A stretch of DNA of 26,075 nt. Source: an uncultured Eubacteriales bacterium (GTDB lineage Bacteria; Bacillota; Clostridia; Oscillospirales; CAG-272). The stretch is from positions 1-26,075 of the forward strand of contig CATWNM010000030.1 in the NCBI GenBank assembly GCA_958352145.1, read 5' to 3'. Positions within the stretch are counted from its first letter, which is position 1; each line of letters opens with the position of its first letter. Made by a program: the position numbers and the translations under genes. This document shows, piece by piece, positions 6,556 through 14,815 of the stretch. Below the pieces are notes generated by a model. That model had not been told where the DNA came from and did no database searches. It saw nothing but the letters and a program-made list of their open reading frames with translations.

Positions 6556-8025
6556 ATGAGAACATGCAAAATGTTGGTTTTGCTTTTGGCGCTGGTTCTG
6601 TGCATATGCGTTTTTGCGTCCTGCGGCGATGGGAAAGAACCTTCGGGAACGGGCGATTCAGGCGTGGCAACGGAGTCCGGTTCTGAAGCGGAAGAAAAAC
6701 TGGGCGTGCCCGAAACTGCGGATTATGGCGGGGAGACGTTCAACATTCTGACCGCAGGCAACGTGGCGTACGAGGACTTTAAATTTGTTGAAGAATCTTC
6801 TTTGCAGCTGGACAATGCGCAGTATAAGCGCAAAGCGCTTGTCGAACAGAATTATAATGTCAAAATTTCGCAGACGGCCAAGAAAGCGTATTCGAGCGGC
6901 GGCGGGCCGGGCTTTATGCAGATCAGCACCGACGTCAATGCGGGCGACTGCAATTTTGATTTGGCGCTGATCGCTGGCTATGACGTAAGCGTTCTGGCTT
7001 ACAGCAATTTTCTCTATGACCTTAACTCGGTTCCCGGCATTGATCTGACCAAAAGCTGGTGGGATCAAAAAGCAAACGATAGCCTTTCGGTGAATGGCGT
7101 TATGTTCTTCACGACCGGTGAAATCACCGTTTCTGACAATGACGCCGCGTTTGTCATCATGTTCAACAAGGAACTGCTTTCCGCATACGAACTCGAGGAT
7201 CCGTATCAATTGGTCTATGATGGCGAGTGGACGCTGGATAAATTCGGCGAACTGTGCAAGACCGTGACCGAGGATTTGAATCAGGACGGCGCGATGAATC
7301 AGAACGACCGTTTCGGGCTTCTGGTATGGGACGATTCGGTTGTGGGTATCGTGAACGCGGCAGGGCAGCAGTGCTGCACGATCGCCGAGGACGGTACGAT
7401 CGAACTCACGCTCTACAATGAGACGACGCTTTCCGCGCTGGAAAAGTATTTTTCCATCGCGTACGATACCCAGTATGCGTACACGTATCAGCGGGCGATC
7501 AGTTCCGCTACGCCGATGTGGCAGAACGATCAGGCGCTGTTCTGGACAACCTGGATGGGCGCGATTCCCGGATTCCGTGAAATGGAGAGTGATTTCGGCC
7601 TTCTTCCTTATCCGAAACTGGACGCGCAGCAGGATTCGTATTACACCACCGTTGCGCCCTATAACTCCCAATTCATCTGCGTGCCCTTGATTCAGAATGA
7701 TATTGAGCGCACCGGCGTGATTACGGAAGCGCTTGCGTATTACGGCAAGCAGATCGTTACGCCCGCTTACTATGACGTCAACCTGATTGGGCAAAGTACG
7801 CGCGATGAGGAATCGGCGGATATGCTGGACATTATTTTCGATTCGCTTGTTTTTGATATCGGTTATTATTACCAGATCGGCCCGTACAACAAACAGTTGA
7901 TTTATATGGTGCGCGCGTATAACACGAACTTCACCTCCATGTACGACACCTATAAGAATGCCGCGCAGAATCTGCTTGGCGTCATCAACGAATATTATCA
8001 GACGGCGGTTTCAAGCTGGCAGTAA
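6556..8025 (+). CDS. Extracellular solute-binding lipoprotein (family 1, sugar-type)
   Basis: The 489-residue protein begins with a lipoprotein signal sequence: a hydrophobic run ending in VFASC with the lipid-bearing Cys23, then a flexible Ser/Gly/Glu-rich linker. The rest has the pattern of carbohydrate ABC-transporter substrate-binding proteins of gut Clostridia, such as DFGLLPYPKL and the WTLDKFGELC segment. DLNQDGAMNQND is a calcium-loop-like sequence common in this group. ATG 6556 follows AGGAG by 10 bases; the TTG three bases earlier is an alternative start. No permease or ATPase gene is adjacent and a terminator follows at once, so it must work with a transporter encoded elsewhere or act as a sensor. 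It is divergent from the sugar-sensing regulator. Confidence 0.85.
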   Translation: MRTCKMLVLLLALVLCICVFASCGDGKEPSGTGDSGVATESGSEAEEKLGVPETADYGGETFNILTAGNVAYEDFKFVEESSLQLDNAQYKRKALVEQNYNVKISQTAKKAYSSGGGPGFMQISTDVNAGDCNFDLALIAGYDVSVLAYSNFLYDLNSVPGIDLTKSWWDQKANDSLSVNGVMFFTTGEITVSDNDAAFVIMFNKELLSAYELEDPYQLVYDGEWTLDKFGELCKTVTEDLNQDGAMNQNDRFGLLVWDDSVVGIVNAAGQQCCTIAEDGTIELTLYNETTLSALEKYFSIAYDTQYAYTYQRAISSATPMWQNDQALFWTTWMGAIPGFREMESDFGLLPYPKLDAQQDSYYTTVAPYNSQFICVPLIQNDIERTGVITEALAYYGKQIVTPAYYDVNLIGQSTRDEESADMLDIIFDSLVFDIGYYYQIGPYNKQLIYMVRAYNTNFTSMYDTYKNAAQNLLGVINEYYQTAVSSWQ

Positions 8026-8042
8026 GTTTTTCGCGATTAATT

Positions 8043-8081
8043 GCATAAAAAAGCGCCGTCTTAGACGGCGCTTTTTTATGC
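8043..8081. terminator. Strong bidirectional terminator
   Basis: A perfect 18-base-pair stem has arms 8043-8060 and 8064-8081, with core AAGCGCCGTC/GACGGCGCTT, a 3-base loop and a six-T run. It closes the solute-binding-protein unit 18 bases after its stop codon. Confidence 0.9.
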
Positions 8082-8162
8082 GCGGCATGCTTTGACGCGC
8101 GCCGCGTATGTCCCGCCCCGACGATGAAAAGGGATTTGCCGGCGGAGACCTTGAAATTCATC

Positions 8163-8191
8163 TTGACCTTTCTATGAAAATTCTGTATAAT
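8163..8191 (+). promoter_or_regulatory. Promoter of the M23-fold protein gene
   Basis: TTGACC (8163-8168), a 17-base spacer and a perfect TATAAT (8186-8191). It lies inside the upstream extension of the open frame, which shows that translation starts after it. Confidence 0.85.
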
Positions 8192-8224
8192 GGAATTTGT
8201 AAAAGAATGTCGCGGGAGGATGCC

Positions 8225-9844
8225 ATGAAAAATAAATTTCTGATCGTTGTCCTGATCCTTGCGCTGTTTATCCCGACGTATATCGGAATTTACAGCTATA
8301 TTGACACGAAGCGGACGCCGGTTACGCCGGACAGCGCGGCCGGTCTTGTCATCAGCGATATCGCGGGCAAAACCTATGAGGAAACGACGGACAGCGACAT
8401 CGCCGCGCTTTTGAGCCGGATCAACGCGAATGCGATCCGTCTGCAGACGCCGCCTGAGACGCTTTCAGGCGCCGCGTATTTTAAGATGACGTATATCGAG
8501 GGCAAACGCTCGACCGAATACCGCTATTTCTTCTCGCTCAACACGAGCGCGGTGTATTATTTGGATCCCGACGGCGTTTCCTATCTCGTGAGCGAAGAGG
8601 ACGCGGCGGCGTTTTTGGAGACCAAGTATGCGCAGAGCTTATATGCCGAGGCATATCTGCCGCAGCTTTCCAACGGAGAAAATCAGATCGCGCCGCTCGA
8701 ATATATCTGGGCTTACGAGTCCGCCGGCGGCAAACCGGTCGGGGGGACGCTTGCCGACTGCGCCAGCGGCAAAGTGACATATACGAGCAAAAACGGGCTT
8801 CTGCTTTCCTTTTCCAGAGAGCCTGCGGTTTTCCGTGTGACGATCAAGAGCCCGGACGGCACGGTGCTGTATTCCGGTTCCTATGATGAATTCGCGGGAG
8901 ATATTGACGTCCGCGCAAACCCGGTGCTGACGATTGAGGCGGAGGCCGAATGGCTCGGCAATGAAGAACATATGTCCAGTGGAAAAGCCACGTATGCCTT
9001 TACGCTGAATATTGAGGAACAGACCGCTTTCTATCTCGGTGCGGACACCGTTCTGCCCGGAGGCTTTGTGGCCGTTACCGCCACGAATGTTGCCGATCCG
9101 GCGGGAATCAGCTTTAAGAGCGAGCCGGTTTTGGCGCACGGTGGAAAGGAAATCCGCCCGGTATTCTATGCGGACGGCACGACCTGCCATGCGTTGCTGC
9201 CCACGACCTATGAGACGCTGCCCGGCACGTATACGTTGACCTTCGGGTACAGCGGCGTTAGCTATACGGCTACGCTCACCGTTGAAGAAAAGACGTTCAA
9301 GACCCAGTCTTATGATATTTCCAAGACGACGGCGGAGGCCACGCGCACCGACGCAACGCTCGCCTCCTTTGCAAAGCTGGTAGCGGAGGTCACCTCAGGC
9401 GACTTTAGCAAGAAGTATTTTGACGGCACGTTTGGCATGGGCATCGAAGAAGTCAACTACAATGGGACGATTATGACCGGCTATGGCCTGAAGCGTAATA
9501 TTTCGGCGACCGGAGAGAGCTACCGGCATGACGGCGTGGATTATTATGCAAGGAGCGGCTCGGAGGTGCTCGCGGTCAATGCGGGGCGTGTAATTTATGT
9601 CGGCGCGTCTGAGTATGCGGGCGTGCTTGTCGCGGTTGACCACGGCTGGGGGCTAATTAGCTGGTACGCCAACCTCTCTGAGGCGACGGTCAAAACCGGA
9701 GATATCGTACAGAAAAACGATGTGATCGCAAAGAGCGGCTCGACCGGCTTTACTAAAGGCAATTCGCTGCACGTCGGTCTTTCCGTATTCGACGTGCCGG
9801 TCTGCACGTATGACCTTTGGGAAACGCCTCTGCCGGTTTATTGA
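8225..9844 (+). CDS. Membrane-anchored M23/LytM-fold protein lacking the catalytic histidines
   Basis: The ATG at 8225 follows GGGAGG by 5 bases and lies downstream of a consensus promoter, giving 539 residues. Residues 5-26 form one membrane anchor, so the rest is outside the cell. Residues 30 to about 355 look beta-rich and are not recognised. The C-terminal 120 residues are a LytM-type M23 domain. The zinc ligands are kept as HDGVD (His435, Asp439) and His516. The usual catalytic histidines are replaced: the YAHLS-like motif reads YANLS (Asn483) and the HxH motif reads SLH (Ser514). Such degenerate LytM domains (EnvC, NlpD, SpoIIQ) activate or anchor other proteins instead of cutting peptidoglycan. 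It stands alone between two terminators. Confidence 0.85.
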   Translation: MKNKFLIVVLILALFIPTYIGIYSYIDTKRTPVTPDSAAGLVISDIAGKTYEETTDSDIAALLSRINANAIRLQTPPETLSGAAYFKMTYIEGKRSTEYRYFFSLNTSAVYYLDPDGVSYLVSEEDAAAFLETKYAQSLYAEAYLPQLSNGENQIAPLEYIWAYESAGGKPVGGTLADCASGKVTYTSKNGLLLSFSREPAVFRVTIKSPDGTVLYSGSYDEFAGDIDVRANPVLTIEAEAEWLGNEEHMSSGKATYAFTLNIEEQTAFYLGADTVLPGGFVAVTATNVADPAGISFKSEPVLAHGGKEIRPVFYADGTTCHALLPTTYETLPGTYTLTFGYSGVSYTATLTVEEKTFKTQSYDISKTTAEATRTDATLASFAKLVAEVTSGDFSKKYFDGTFGMGIEEVNYNGTIMTGYGLKRNISATGESYRHDGVDYYARSGSEVLAVNAGRVIYVGASEYAGVLVAVDHGWGLISWYANLSEATVKTGDIVQKNDVIAKSGSTGFTKGNSLHVGLSVFDVPVCTYDLWETPLPVY

Positions 9845-9871
9845 GACCCGGCGGAGGGTTACAGCATAACA

Positions 9872-9904
9872 AACGCCGTATGTGGGTGCTCCGCATACGG
9901 CGTT
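9872..9904. terminator. Hairpin between convergent genes
   Basis: AACGCCGTATG (9872-9882) pairs perfectly with CATACGGCGTT (9894-9904) across an 11-base loop. The T content after it is modest. It lies between the convergent M23-fold and inositol-phosphatase-family genes. Confidence 0.65.
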
Positions 9905-9969
9905 GTTCTTGTCAAAAAGCCTTTGTGTATTTTGACAAAAAGGCTTGGATTGCCTGTTTCCTGTACGTC

Positions 9970-10761
9970 TTAGTCTATATAGGGAATCTGCGGGACGTAC
10001 TTTGCGACTTTGCTTTGGAGATATTGAAAATTTTTCACCGAGTTGGCTGCAAAAATCGGCTGCGGGCGGGTATACACCGGCGCGTCGTATCCGACGGTGC
10101 CGATATAACCGCCGGCCTCGGTTAAAATCAACTGCGCCGCCGCAAAATCCCACGGGAATACGCGGATCTCAAAATACAGTTCTCCCCGTCCGGCGGCCAG
10201 ATAGCAGAGTTCAAGTGCGCAGACGCCAAGCCGCCGTATGTCCCCGATCTCGTAGTAGATATCCCGGCATAGATCGAAGCAGGGCGCGGCGAATTCTTTT
10301 TTGTACAAACTCCACGCGGTAAAAAAGCAGGCTTCGCCGAGCGGCCTCGCGGAGACGCGGATCGGCCGGCCGCAAAGATATGCGCCGCCGCCCCGCTTCG
10401 CGTAGAATAATTCTGAAGTATAAGGATTGTATACTACGCCGATGTATGGCATGCCCTGTTTCAGCACGGCTACGGAGATGACGCTCAGCGGTATGCCCCG
10501 CACAAAATTCATCGTACCGTCGATCGGGTCGACCACCGCGGTATATTCGGCTTGCAGCGCGCCGGACTGCGCGGGTTCCTCTTCGCCGACAAAGCCGATG
10601 TGGGGAATCGCTTTTTCCAGTGCTTCTTTTAAAAACTGTTCTACCGCTACATCCTTGTCGGTCACAAGATTTGCAGGACTGTCTTTGGTTTTGACCGCAA
10701 ATTGGCCGTCTGTCATCAGACGGGCGGCGGCAAGCACGATTTGTTTGATTGTTTCCAGCAT
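9970..10761 (-). CDS. Inositol-monophosphatase-family phosphatase
   Basis: The ATG at 10761 is preceded by GGAGG at 6 bases and gives 263 residues, the usual family length; the longer open frame upstream runs through the promoter. Metal-site motifs are present: GEEEP around Glu60-Glu62, VVDPIDGTMNF with Asp78 and Asp81, and FPWDFAAA with Asp205 before EAGG. The family hydrolyses small sugar or inositol phosphates with magnesium and also includes 3'-phosphoadenosine 5'-phosphate phosphatases (CysQ) and archaeal-type fructose bisphosphatases. The exact substrate cannot be told from these motifs. It is a single-gene unit with its own promoter. Confidence 0.9.
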   Translation of the reverse strand: MLETIKQIVLAAARLMTDGQFAVKTKDSPANLVTDKDVAVEQFLKEALEKAIPHIGFVGEEEPAQSGALQAEYTAVVDPIDGTMNFVRGIPLSVISVAVLKQGMPYIGVVYNPYTSELFYAKRGGGAYLCGRPIRVSARPLGEACFFTAWSLYKKEFAAPCFDLCRDIYYEIGDIRRLGVCALELCYLAAGRGELYFEIRVFPWDFAAAQLILTEAGGYIGTVGYDAPVYTRPQPIFAANSVKNFQYLQSKVAKYVPQIPYID

Positions 10762-10812
10762 GTTTTTCCTCCGTATTTTTACTGGGAATGGCTTTTCTTT
10801 TGATCCGTGCTT

Positions 10813-10841
10813 ATTGTAGCACGATTTCCTTTTTTGGTAAA
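10813..10841 (-). promoter_or_regulatory. Promoter of the inositol-phosphatase-family gene
   Basis: On the minus strand TTTACC (plus 10841-10836), a 17-base spacer and TACAAT (plus 10818-10813). The -10 is about 50 bases before the start codon. Confidence 0.7.
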
Positions 10842-10866
10842 TACACTTTTTGACGTATTTTTTCGC

Positions 10867-10895
10867 TTGACTTGCAGCTCTGCCGCTTATATAAT
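10867..10895 (+). promoter_or_regulatory. Promoter of the radical SAM / GH43 operon
   Basis: TTGACT (10867-10872), a 17-base spacer and a perfect TATAAT (10890-10895). The leader of about 200 bases before the ATG at 11103 is long and holds no recognised riboswitch. The 341-base divergent gap holds nothing else that I can name. Confidence 0.85.
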
Positions 10896-11102
10896 AAAAA
10901 GGAAACGCGTATGATCCTATGCAGCAAAGCGGTAAATCGTGCTGCGGACAAAGAAAAATGGCGAAATATGCGGCGGGATTAAAGCGGGGAGCGAAGATGC
11001 CGGGTATTTTTGCCGGACAAACGACGCATAGCTTTTGCATGCCGTTTTGCGCGCCGCGTTGACCCGGTGTGCGGGTATTCGACGTTTCCGAAAGGAGAAA
11101 AT

Positions 11103-12614
11103 ATGAACGAACAGGAAAAGAAAACCGTTGTGCTGATTGCCTTTTATAATGTCAAGGCGCTTGGCGTGCGTTATCTGGAGGGGGCGCTGGAGCGTGCCGG
11201 TTATCGCGTGAAGATCATATTTTTTAAGGGATTCAACAGCCAAAATCCTGTGGTCGCTGCCGAAAAAGAGATTTCACTCTGCGTCGAGCGGGTTCGGAAG
11301 GCCTCTCCGCTGTTTGTCGGCTTGTCGGTCATGAGTTCCATGTATTTGGAATCTGTTGAGAAATTGGTGAACAGCCTGTGCGAACTGGATATTCCGCTGG
11401 TATTCGGCGGCGCGTTTGCTTCTATGTTCCCGGAGCGCTTTCTCGATGGCAAGGCGCGCTTTGTGATCCGGGCGGACGGCGAGATTCCGATGACCAAGCT
11501 TGCGGGCGCAATTGAAGCCGGGGCGGATTATACTCAAATTCCGTCGCTTTGTTATCGGAAAGAAGATGGCGAGATCGTCGTCAACGAAATCGGCGACATT
11601 CTCGAGGAGATTGACGGATACGGTCTGCCCGTGATCCATTCGCCGGAGGCTTGTTATATTGAGCATGACGCGCTGACCGAGGGGGATCCGCAGCTTTCCT
11701 CGCTCAGCTACGAAGTGATCGCCTCGCGCGGTTGCCCGTTTACCTGTTCTTATTGCTGCTGTGTGAATCTGCACCGCCTGTTTCCAAAAGGGACGAAGTA
11801 TGTCCGGACCCGCTCGGTCGAGAGCGTAATCGCCGAATTGATTGAGGCGAAAAAACAACTGAAAAACTTGGTCTTCGTGCATTTTTATGATGAAATCTTT
11901 CCAAACACACCAGGCTGGATCGATCAGTTTATTGTGGAATACAAAAAGCACATCCATCTTCCCTTTACGATCTGGTCGCATCCGAAAATGGTTCGCGAGG
12001 ACGAATTGAAAAAGCTGGTCTCGGTCGGACTTACGGAGGTGATTATGGGCATTCAGTCCGGCTCGCCGTATATCCGAAAAGAAATTTTTCATCGCTATGA
12101 GACGCAGCAGGATATTATCGAAGCAACTCGGATTATCCGCCGCAGCGGCGTGTTCTGGTCGAGCTATGACTTCATGCTCCAGCATCCGTTTGAGAAGATC
12201 GAGCATCTGAAGGAAACTTATGAACTGGTGCGCCAGCTTGCCATGCCGCTTGAACTGCAGCTGCATGGACTGAATTTTCTGCCCGGCACCGACATCGTGG
12301 AAATGGCGATCGGGCAGGGACTCATTACCCGTGAAGAGATGGATAAGATCATGTATGCGCCGATGAAAGCGCAGTTCGACGCATATTGGAAACGGGAGGA
12401 CGAGCGGGAGAGCCGGCTCTGGTACCGCCTGATTTATTGTCTGCAGTTTAAAAACTGCCGCAAAAAATGCGATCTGTACGCGCAGGATATCGATAAATAC
12501 GAACAGGCGATCGACCAAATGTATGCACAATGTGAAAAACGTGCGAAAAACCGCTATTATTATAAAAAAGGCCGCGTCGTTCTGCGCAGCTTTAGAATGA
12601 GGTTATTCAAATGA
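11103..12614 (+). CDS. B12-binding-domain radical SAM protein
   Basis: The ATG follows AAAGGAG, giving 503 residues. Residues 1 to about 145 have the Rossmann-like pattern of the cobalamin-binding domain of class B radical SAM proteins, with FVGLSVMSS and VFGGAFAS. The cobalt-ligating DxHxxG motif is absent, as in many members. The SAM domain starts at SRGCPFTCSYC, with the iron-sulfur cysteines Cys211, Cys215 and Cys218. FYDEIF and GIQSGSP are further typical segments. Such enzymes perform methylations or other radical reactions on unactivated carbons. The substrate here is unknown. Its TGA overlaps the ATG of the GH43-like gene by 4 bases, so the two are translationally coupled. The C-terminal 80 residues are rich in Lys and Arg and contain two more cysteines (NCRKKC). 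Confidence 0.88.
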   Translation: MNEQEKKTVVLIAFYNVKALGVRYLEGALERAGYRVKIIFFKGFNSQNPVVAAEKEISLCVERVRKASPLFVGLSVMSSMYLESVEKLVNSLCELDIPLVFGGAFASMFPERFLDGKARFVIRADGEIPMTKLAGAIEAGADYTQIPSLCYRKEDGEIVVNEIGDILEEIDGYGLPVIHSPEACYIEHDALTEGDPQLSSLSYEVIASRGCPFTCSYCCCVNLHRLFPKGTKYVRTRSVESVIAELIEAKKQLKNLVFVHFYDEIFPNTPGWIDQFIVEYKKHIHLPFTIWSHPKMVREDELKKLVSVGLTEVIMGIQSGSPYIRKEIFHRYETQQDIIEATRIIRRSGVFWSSYDFMLQHPFEKIEHLKETYELVRQLAMPLELQLHGLNFLPGTDIVEMAIGQGLITREEMDKIMYAPMKAQFDAYWKREDERESRLWYRLIYCLQFKNCRKKCDLYAQDIDKYEQAIDQMYAQCEKRAKNRYYYKKGRVVLRSFRMRLFK

Positions 12615-13522
12615 AATTGCTTGCTGAAAATCAAACCGGCGCGCCGCAGAGTCAGGCCGATCCTTTCGCGCTTCTGGAAAACGGCCGGTATTATATTTAC
12701 GCGACCGGCCGATCGGGCGTGCATCTGTATGAAAGCGATACGCTCGGCGATTTTACCTATTCCGGAATCTGCTACAGCCGAGACGGGTGGGACGACTACT
12801 GGGCGCCGGCCGTCATCAAACTCGGCGAAAAATTCTATCTGTATTATTCCGCAAAGCCGAAGGATCAGGACGACGCGCATGCTCAGGCGCTGGCCGTCGC
12901 TGAGGCGGACAGCCCCGCCGGTCCGTTCGCATACATAGGGCAGATTGCCGCGCCCTTTTCGATCGACGCGCATCCGGCGCTGTATCACGGCGATCCGTAT
13001 CTTTTTTATTCGGTCAATGATACTGCGTGCGAGCGGGTTGGCACGCTGATCGTGCTGGATAAGCTCATCGCGCCCGATAAGCTCGAGGGCAAGCCGGTTG
13101 TCGCGGTGCGTCCCACGCTGGACGAAGAGATTTTCAAGCGCGACCGGTTCCGCCCCGGCCAGCATTGGCATACGCTGGAGGGTGCGTGTTATTTGTATCG
13201 GGACGGTGTGCATTATCTGATGTACAGCGGCAGCGCCTATACGAATCCGACATATTTTGTCGGATATGCCGCGGCCAAAGGCGAACCGACGGATATGCGG
13301 GAACTGAAATTTGAAAAAATGCCGGACGCGCATACGTATGCGCCGCTTCTTTGTCAAAATGATTTTGTAGAGGGAACCGGGCACAATTCCACCGTGTCGT
13401 TTGCGGGCAGAGAGTGGATCGTGTATCACGGGCGCGACCGCTGTCCCGGCGCCGACCGCGTCATGCGCGCGGATGTTCTGCAGATCGAGGATGGAAAACT
13501 GTCCGTGAAAATCACGCCGTAG
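12611..13522 (+). CDS. GH43-like intracellular glycoside hydrolase
   Basis: This 303-residue protein shows the five-bladed beta-propeller pattern of glycoside hydrolase family 43. Candidate catalytic residues are Asp17 in QADPFALLENG (general base), Asp119 in SIDAHPALYHGDPYLFYS (pKa modulator) and Glu190 in TLEGACYLYRDG (acid). WAPAVIKLGEKFYLYYSA at 64-81 and a GHNSTV segment are further family traits. Family members are mostly arabinofuranosidases or xylosidases; the subfamily is not decided here. There is no signal peptide, so it would act in the cytoplasm on imported or internally made glycans. It is the second gene of an operon with the radical SAM gene (ATGA overlap), and a strong terminator follows. 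Confidence 0.82.
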   Translation: MKLLAENQTGAPQSQADPFALLENGRYYIYATGRSGVHLYESDTLGDFTYSGICYSRDGWDDYWAPAVIKLGEKFYLYYSAKPKDQDDAHAQALAVAEADSPAGPFAYIGQIAAPFSIDAHPALYHGDPYLFYSVNDTACERVGTLIVLDKLIAPDKLEGKPVVAVRPTLDEEIFKRDRFRPGQHWHTLEGACYLYRDGVHYLMYSGSAYTNPTYFVGYAAAKGEPTDMRELKFEKMPDAHTYAPLLCQNDFVEGTGHNSTVSFAGREWIVYHGRDRCPGADRVMRADVLQIEDGKLSVKITP

Positions 13523-13546
13523 AATAACATTGCTTTTTCTTCGAAC

Positions 13547-13584
13547 AAAAATCCCTGTCAGGCCGAGGCCTGACAGGGATTTTT
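13547..13584. terminator. Bidirectional terminator between convergent genes
   Basis: A perfect 18-base-pair stem has arms 13547-13564 and 13567-13584, outer A5/T5 and core TCCCTGTCAGGCC. It serves the GH43-like gene on the plus strand and the aminotransferase gene on the minus strand. Confidence 0.9.
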
Positions 13585-13600
13585 CCGTATATGCGCGCGC

Positions 13601-14671
13601 TTAGTCTACGATAACGCTCCAGCCCGCCGGTCCTTCGGCTTCGCCTTTTTGAATAGCGGTCAGCGTGTCGTATAGCTTTTGTGAAATCGGCCCGATTTCT
13701 CCGCTGTTGATGACCATTTTCATTTCGCCGTCATAAAGCTCGCCCACAGGGGAGATGACGGCCGCAGTACCCGTGCCGAACACTTCTTTCAATTGTCCGG
13801 CTTTATGCGCCTGAATGACTTCTTCGATAGATATTTTGCGCTCGTTCACAGTATAACCCATTTTGCGCAAAAGCTCGATAGAGGAAGCGCGAGTCACGCC
13901 GGGCAGGATATTGCCGGCTTCGAGAGAAGGCGTCGCGATTTCGTCGCCAAGCACGAAGAACACGTTCATCGCGCCGACTTCGTCTATGTATTTACGCTCT
14001 ACGCCGTCCAGCCAGAGCACCTGCGAGTAGCCCATCTGTTCCGCCTTTTGCTGGCCCTTCAGCGAGATGGCATAGTTGCCGCCGATCTTGGAGGCGCCGG
14101 TACCTCCACGCACCGCGCGCACGTAGTCGCGCTCCACAAAGATTTTGACGGGGGCGAGGCCGTTTTTATAGTAGGAGCCGACCGGGGAAAGAATAATAAT
14201 GAACATGTATTCCTTGGAAGGATGTACGCCGAGCTGCGCTTCGGTAGCGATGATGAACGGGCGGATATAGAGCGCCGTTCCCTCTTTTTCCGGGATCCAG
14301 TCGCTGTCGGTCCGCACGATGGCGCGCAGCGCGTCGAGCACGTCCGCATTCGGGATCTGCGGGATGCAGAGGCGGTCGTTGGTATTGGCCATGCGCTCGA
14401 TATTTTTGTCCGGGCGGAAGAGCAGCACGCGCCCGTCTTTTGCGCGGTAGGCTTTCAGCCCCTCGAACATTTCCTGCGCGTAGTGAAACACCATTGCGGC
14501 CGGGGACAGCGAGAGGTTGGCAAACGGCACGATCCGCGCGTCATGCCAGCCCTGTCCCTCGGTGTAATCCATGACGAACATATGATCGGTGTAATATTTT
14601 CCGAAGCCGAGCTTGTCCGGATCCGGTTTTGGCTTTTTTTCCTTGGTAAGCTCATATCTGATGTTGAGCAC
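13601..14671 (-). CDS. ilvE: Branched-chain amino acid aminotransferase
   Basis: This enzyme swaps the amino group between glutamate and the 2-oxo acids of leucine, isoleucine and valine, using pyridoxal phosphate. GTG at 14671 is taken as the start because GGAGGGAG lies 5 bases before it, giving 356 residues. Visible signs are FHYAQEMFEGLKAYR, IRPF, and SKIGGNYA with the cofactor-binding lysine (Lys195), then LWLDGVERKYIDEVGAMN and FGTGTAAVISPVG. The length and motifs fit the long BCAT type, as in mammals and Bacillus. No ilv or leu genes are adjacent and it has its own promoter, so it may serve both synthesis and fermentation of branched-chain amino acids. Confidence 0.95.
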   Translation of the reverse strand: MLNIRYELTKEKKPKPDPDKLGFGKYYTDHMFVMDYTEGQGWHDARIVPFANLSLSPAAMVFHYAQEMFEGLKAYRAKDGRVLLFRPDKNIERMANTNDRLCIPQIPNADVLDALRAIVRTDSDWIPEKEGTALYIRPFIIATEAQLGVHPSKEYMFIIILSPVGSYYKNGLAPVKIFVERDYVRAVRGGTGASKIGGNYAISLKGQQKAEQMGYSQVLWLDGVERKYIDEVGAMNVFFVLGDEIATPSLEAGNILPGVTRASSIELLRKMGYTVNERKISIEEVIQAHKAGQLKEVFGTGTAAVISPVGELYDGEMKMVINSGEIGPISQKLYDTLTAIQKGEAEGPAGWSVIVD

Positions 14672-14677
14672 AGTAAC

Positions 14678-14685
14678 TCCCTCCA
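14678..14685 (-). promoter_or_regulatory. Ribosome binding site that fixes the ilvE start
   Basis: GGAGGGAG on the minus strand, 5 bases before GTG at 14671-14669. The open frame itself extends to a TTG that overlaps this site and cannot be the start. Confidence 0.85.
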
Positions 14686-14710
14686 ATGCGTAAAGTTCAG
14701 ATTTATTCTC

Positions 14711-14739
14711 ATTTTACACGACTTTCAGCCGCTTTGCAA
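14711..14739 (-). promoter_or_regulatory. Promoter of ilvE
   Basis: On the minus strand TTGCAA (plus 14739-14734), a 17-base spacer and TAAAAT (plus 14716-14711). No T-box leader is present between it and the start codon, which is only about 40 bases away. Confidence 0.75.
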
Positions 14740-14786
14740 TAGCAAACGCAAAATTTTTAAGTGAAGGTAAAAATACGGCCGCCTAC

Positions 14787-14815
14787 TTGTTTTTTTTGGA
14801 TGCGGATGGTACAAT
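14787..14815 (+). promoter_or_regulatory. Promoter of the rluA-family / wal cluster
   Basis: TTGTTT (14787-14792), a 17-base spacer and TACAAT (14810-14815). It is the only good promoter found upstream of the long plus-strand cluster that follows. Confidence 0.65.

Noticed and set aside
6658..7794. Long minus-strand frame opposite the solute-binding-protein gene
   Set aside because: The plus-strand gene has a lipoprotein signal and clear family features. The antisense frame shows neither motif nor start signals.
10911..10982. Leader peptide of 23 codons before the radical SAM gene
   Set aside because: The ATG at 10911 lies about 10 bases after the expected transcription start, so its AAGG would barely be in the transcript. 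The peptide has no runs of regulatory codons.
11274..11497. Cobalamin riboswitch connected with the B12-domain protein
   Set aside because: The roughly 200-base leader and the start of the gene show no B12-box-like conserved sequence that I can recognise, so nothing was called.
11274..12530. Long minus-strand frame opposite the radical SAM gene
   Set aside because: The plus strand has the CxxxCxxC motif, a promoter and a ribosome binding site. The antisense product has no domain pattern.
13793..14764. Long plus-strand frame opposite ilvE
   Set aside because: ilvE on the minus strand has the full set of aminotransferase motifs and a ribosome binding site. The plus frame is a shadow.
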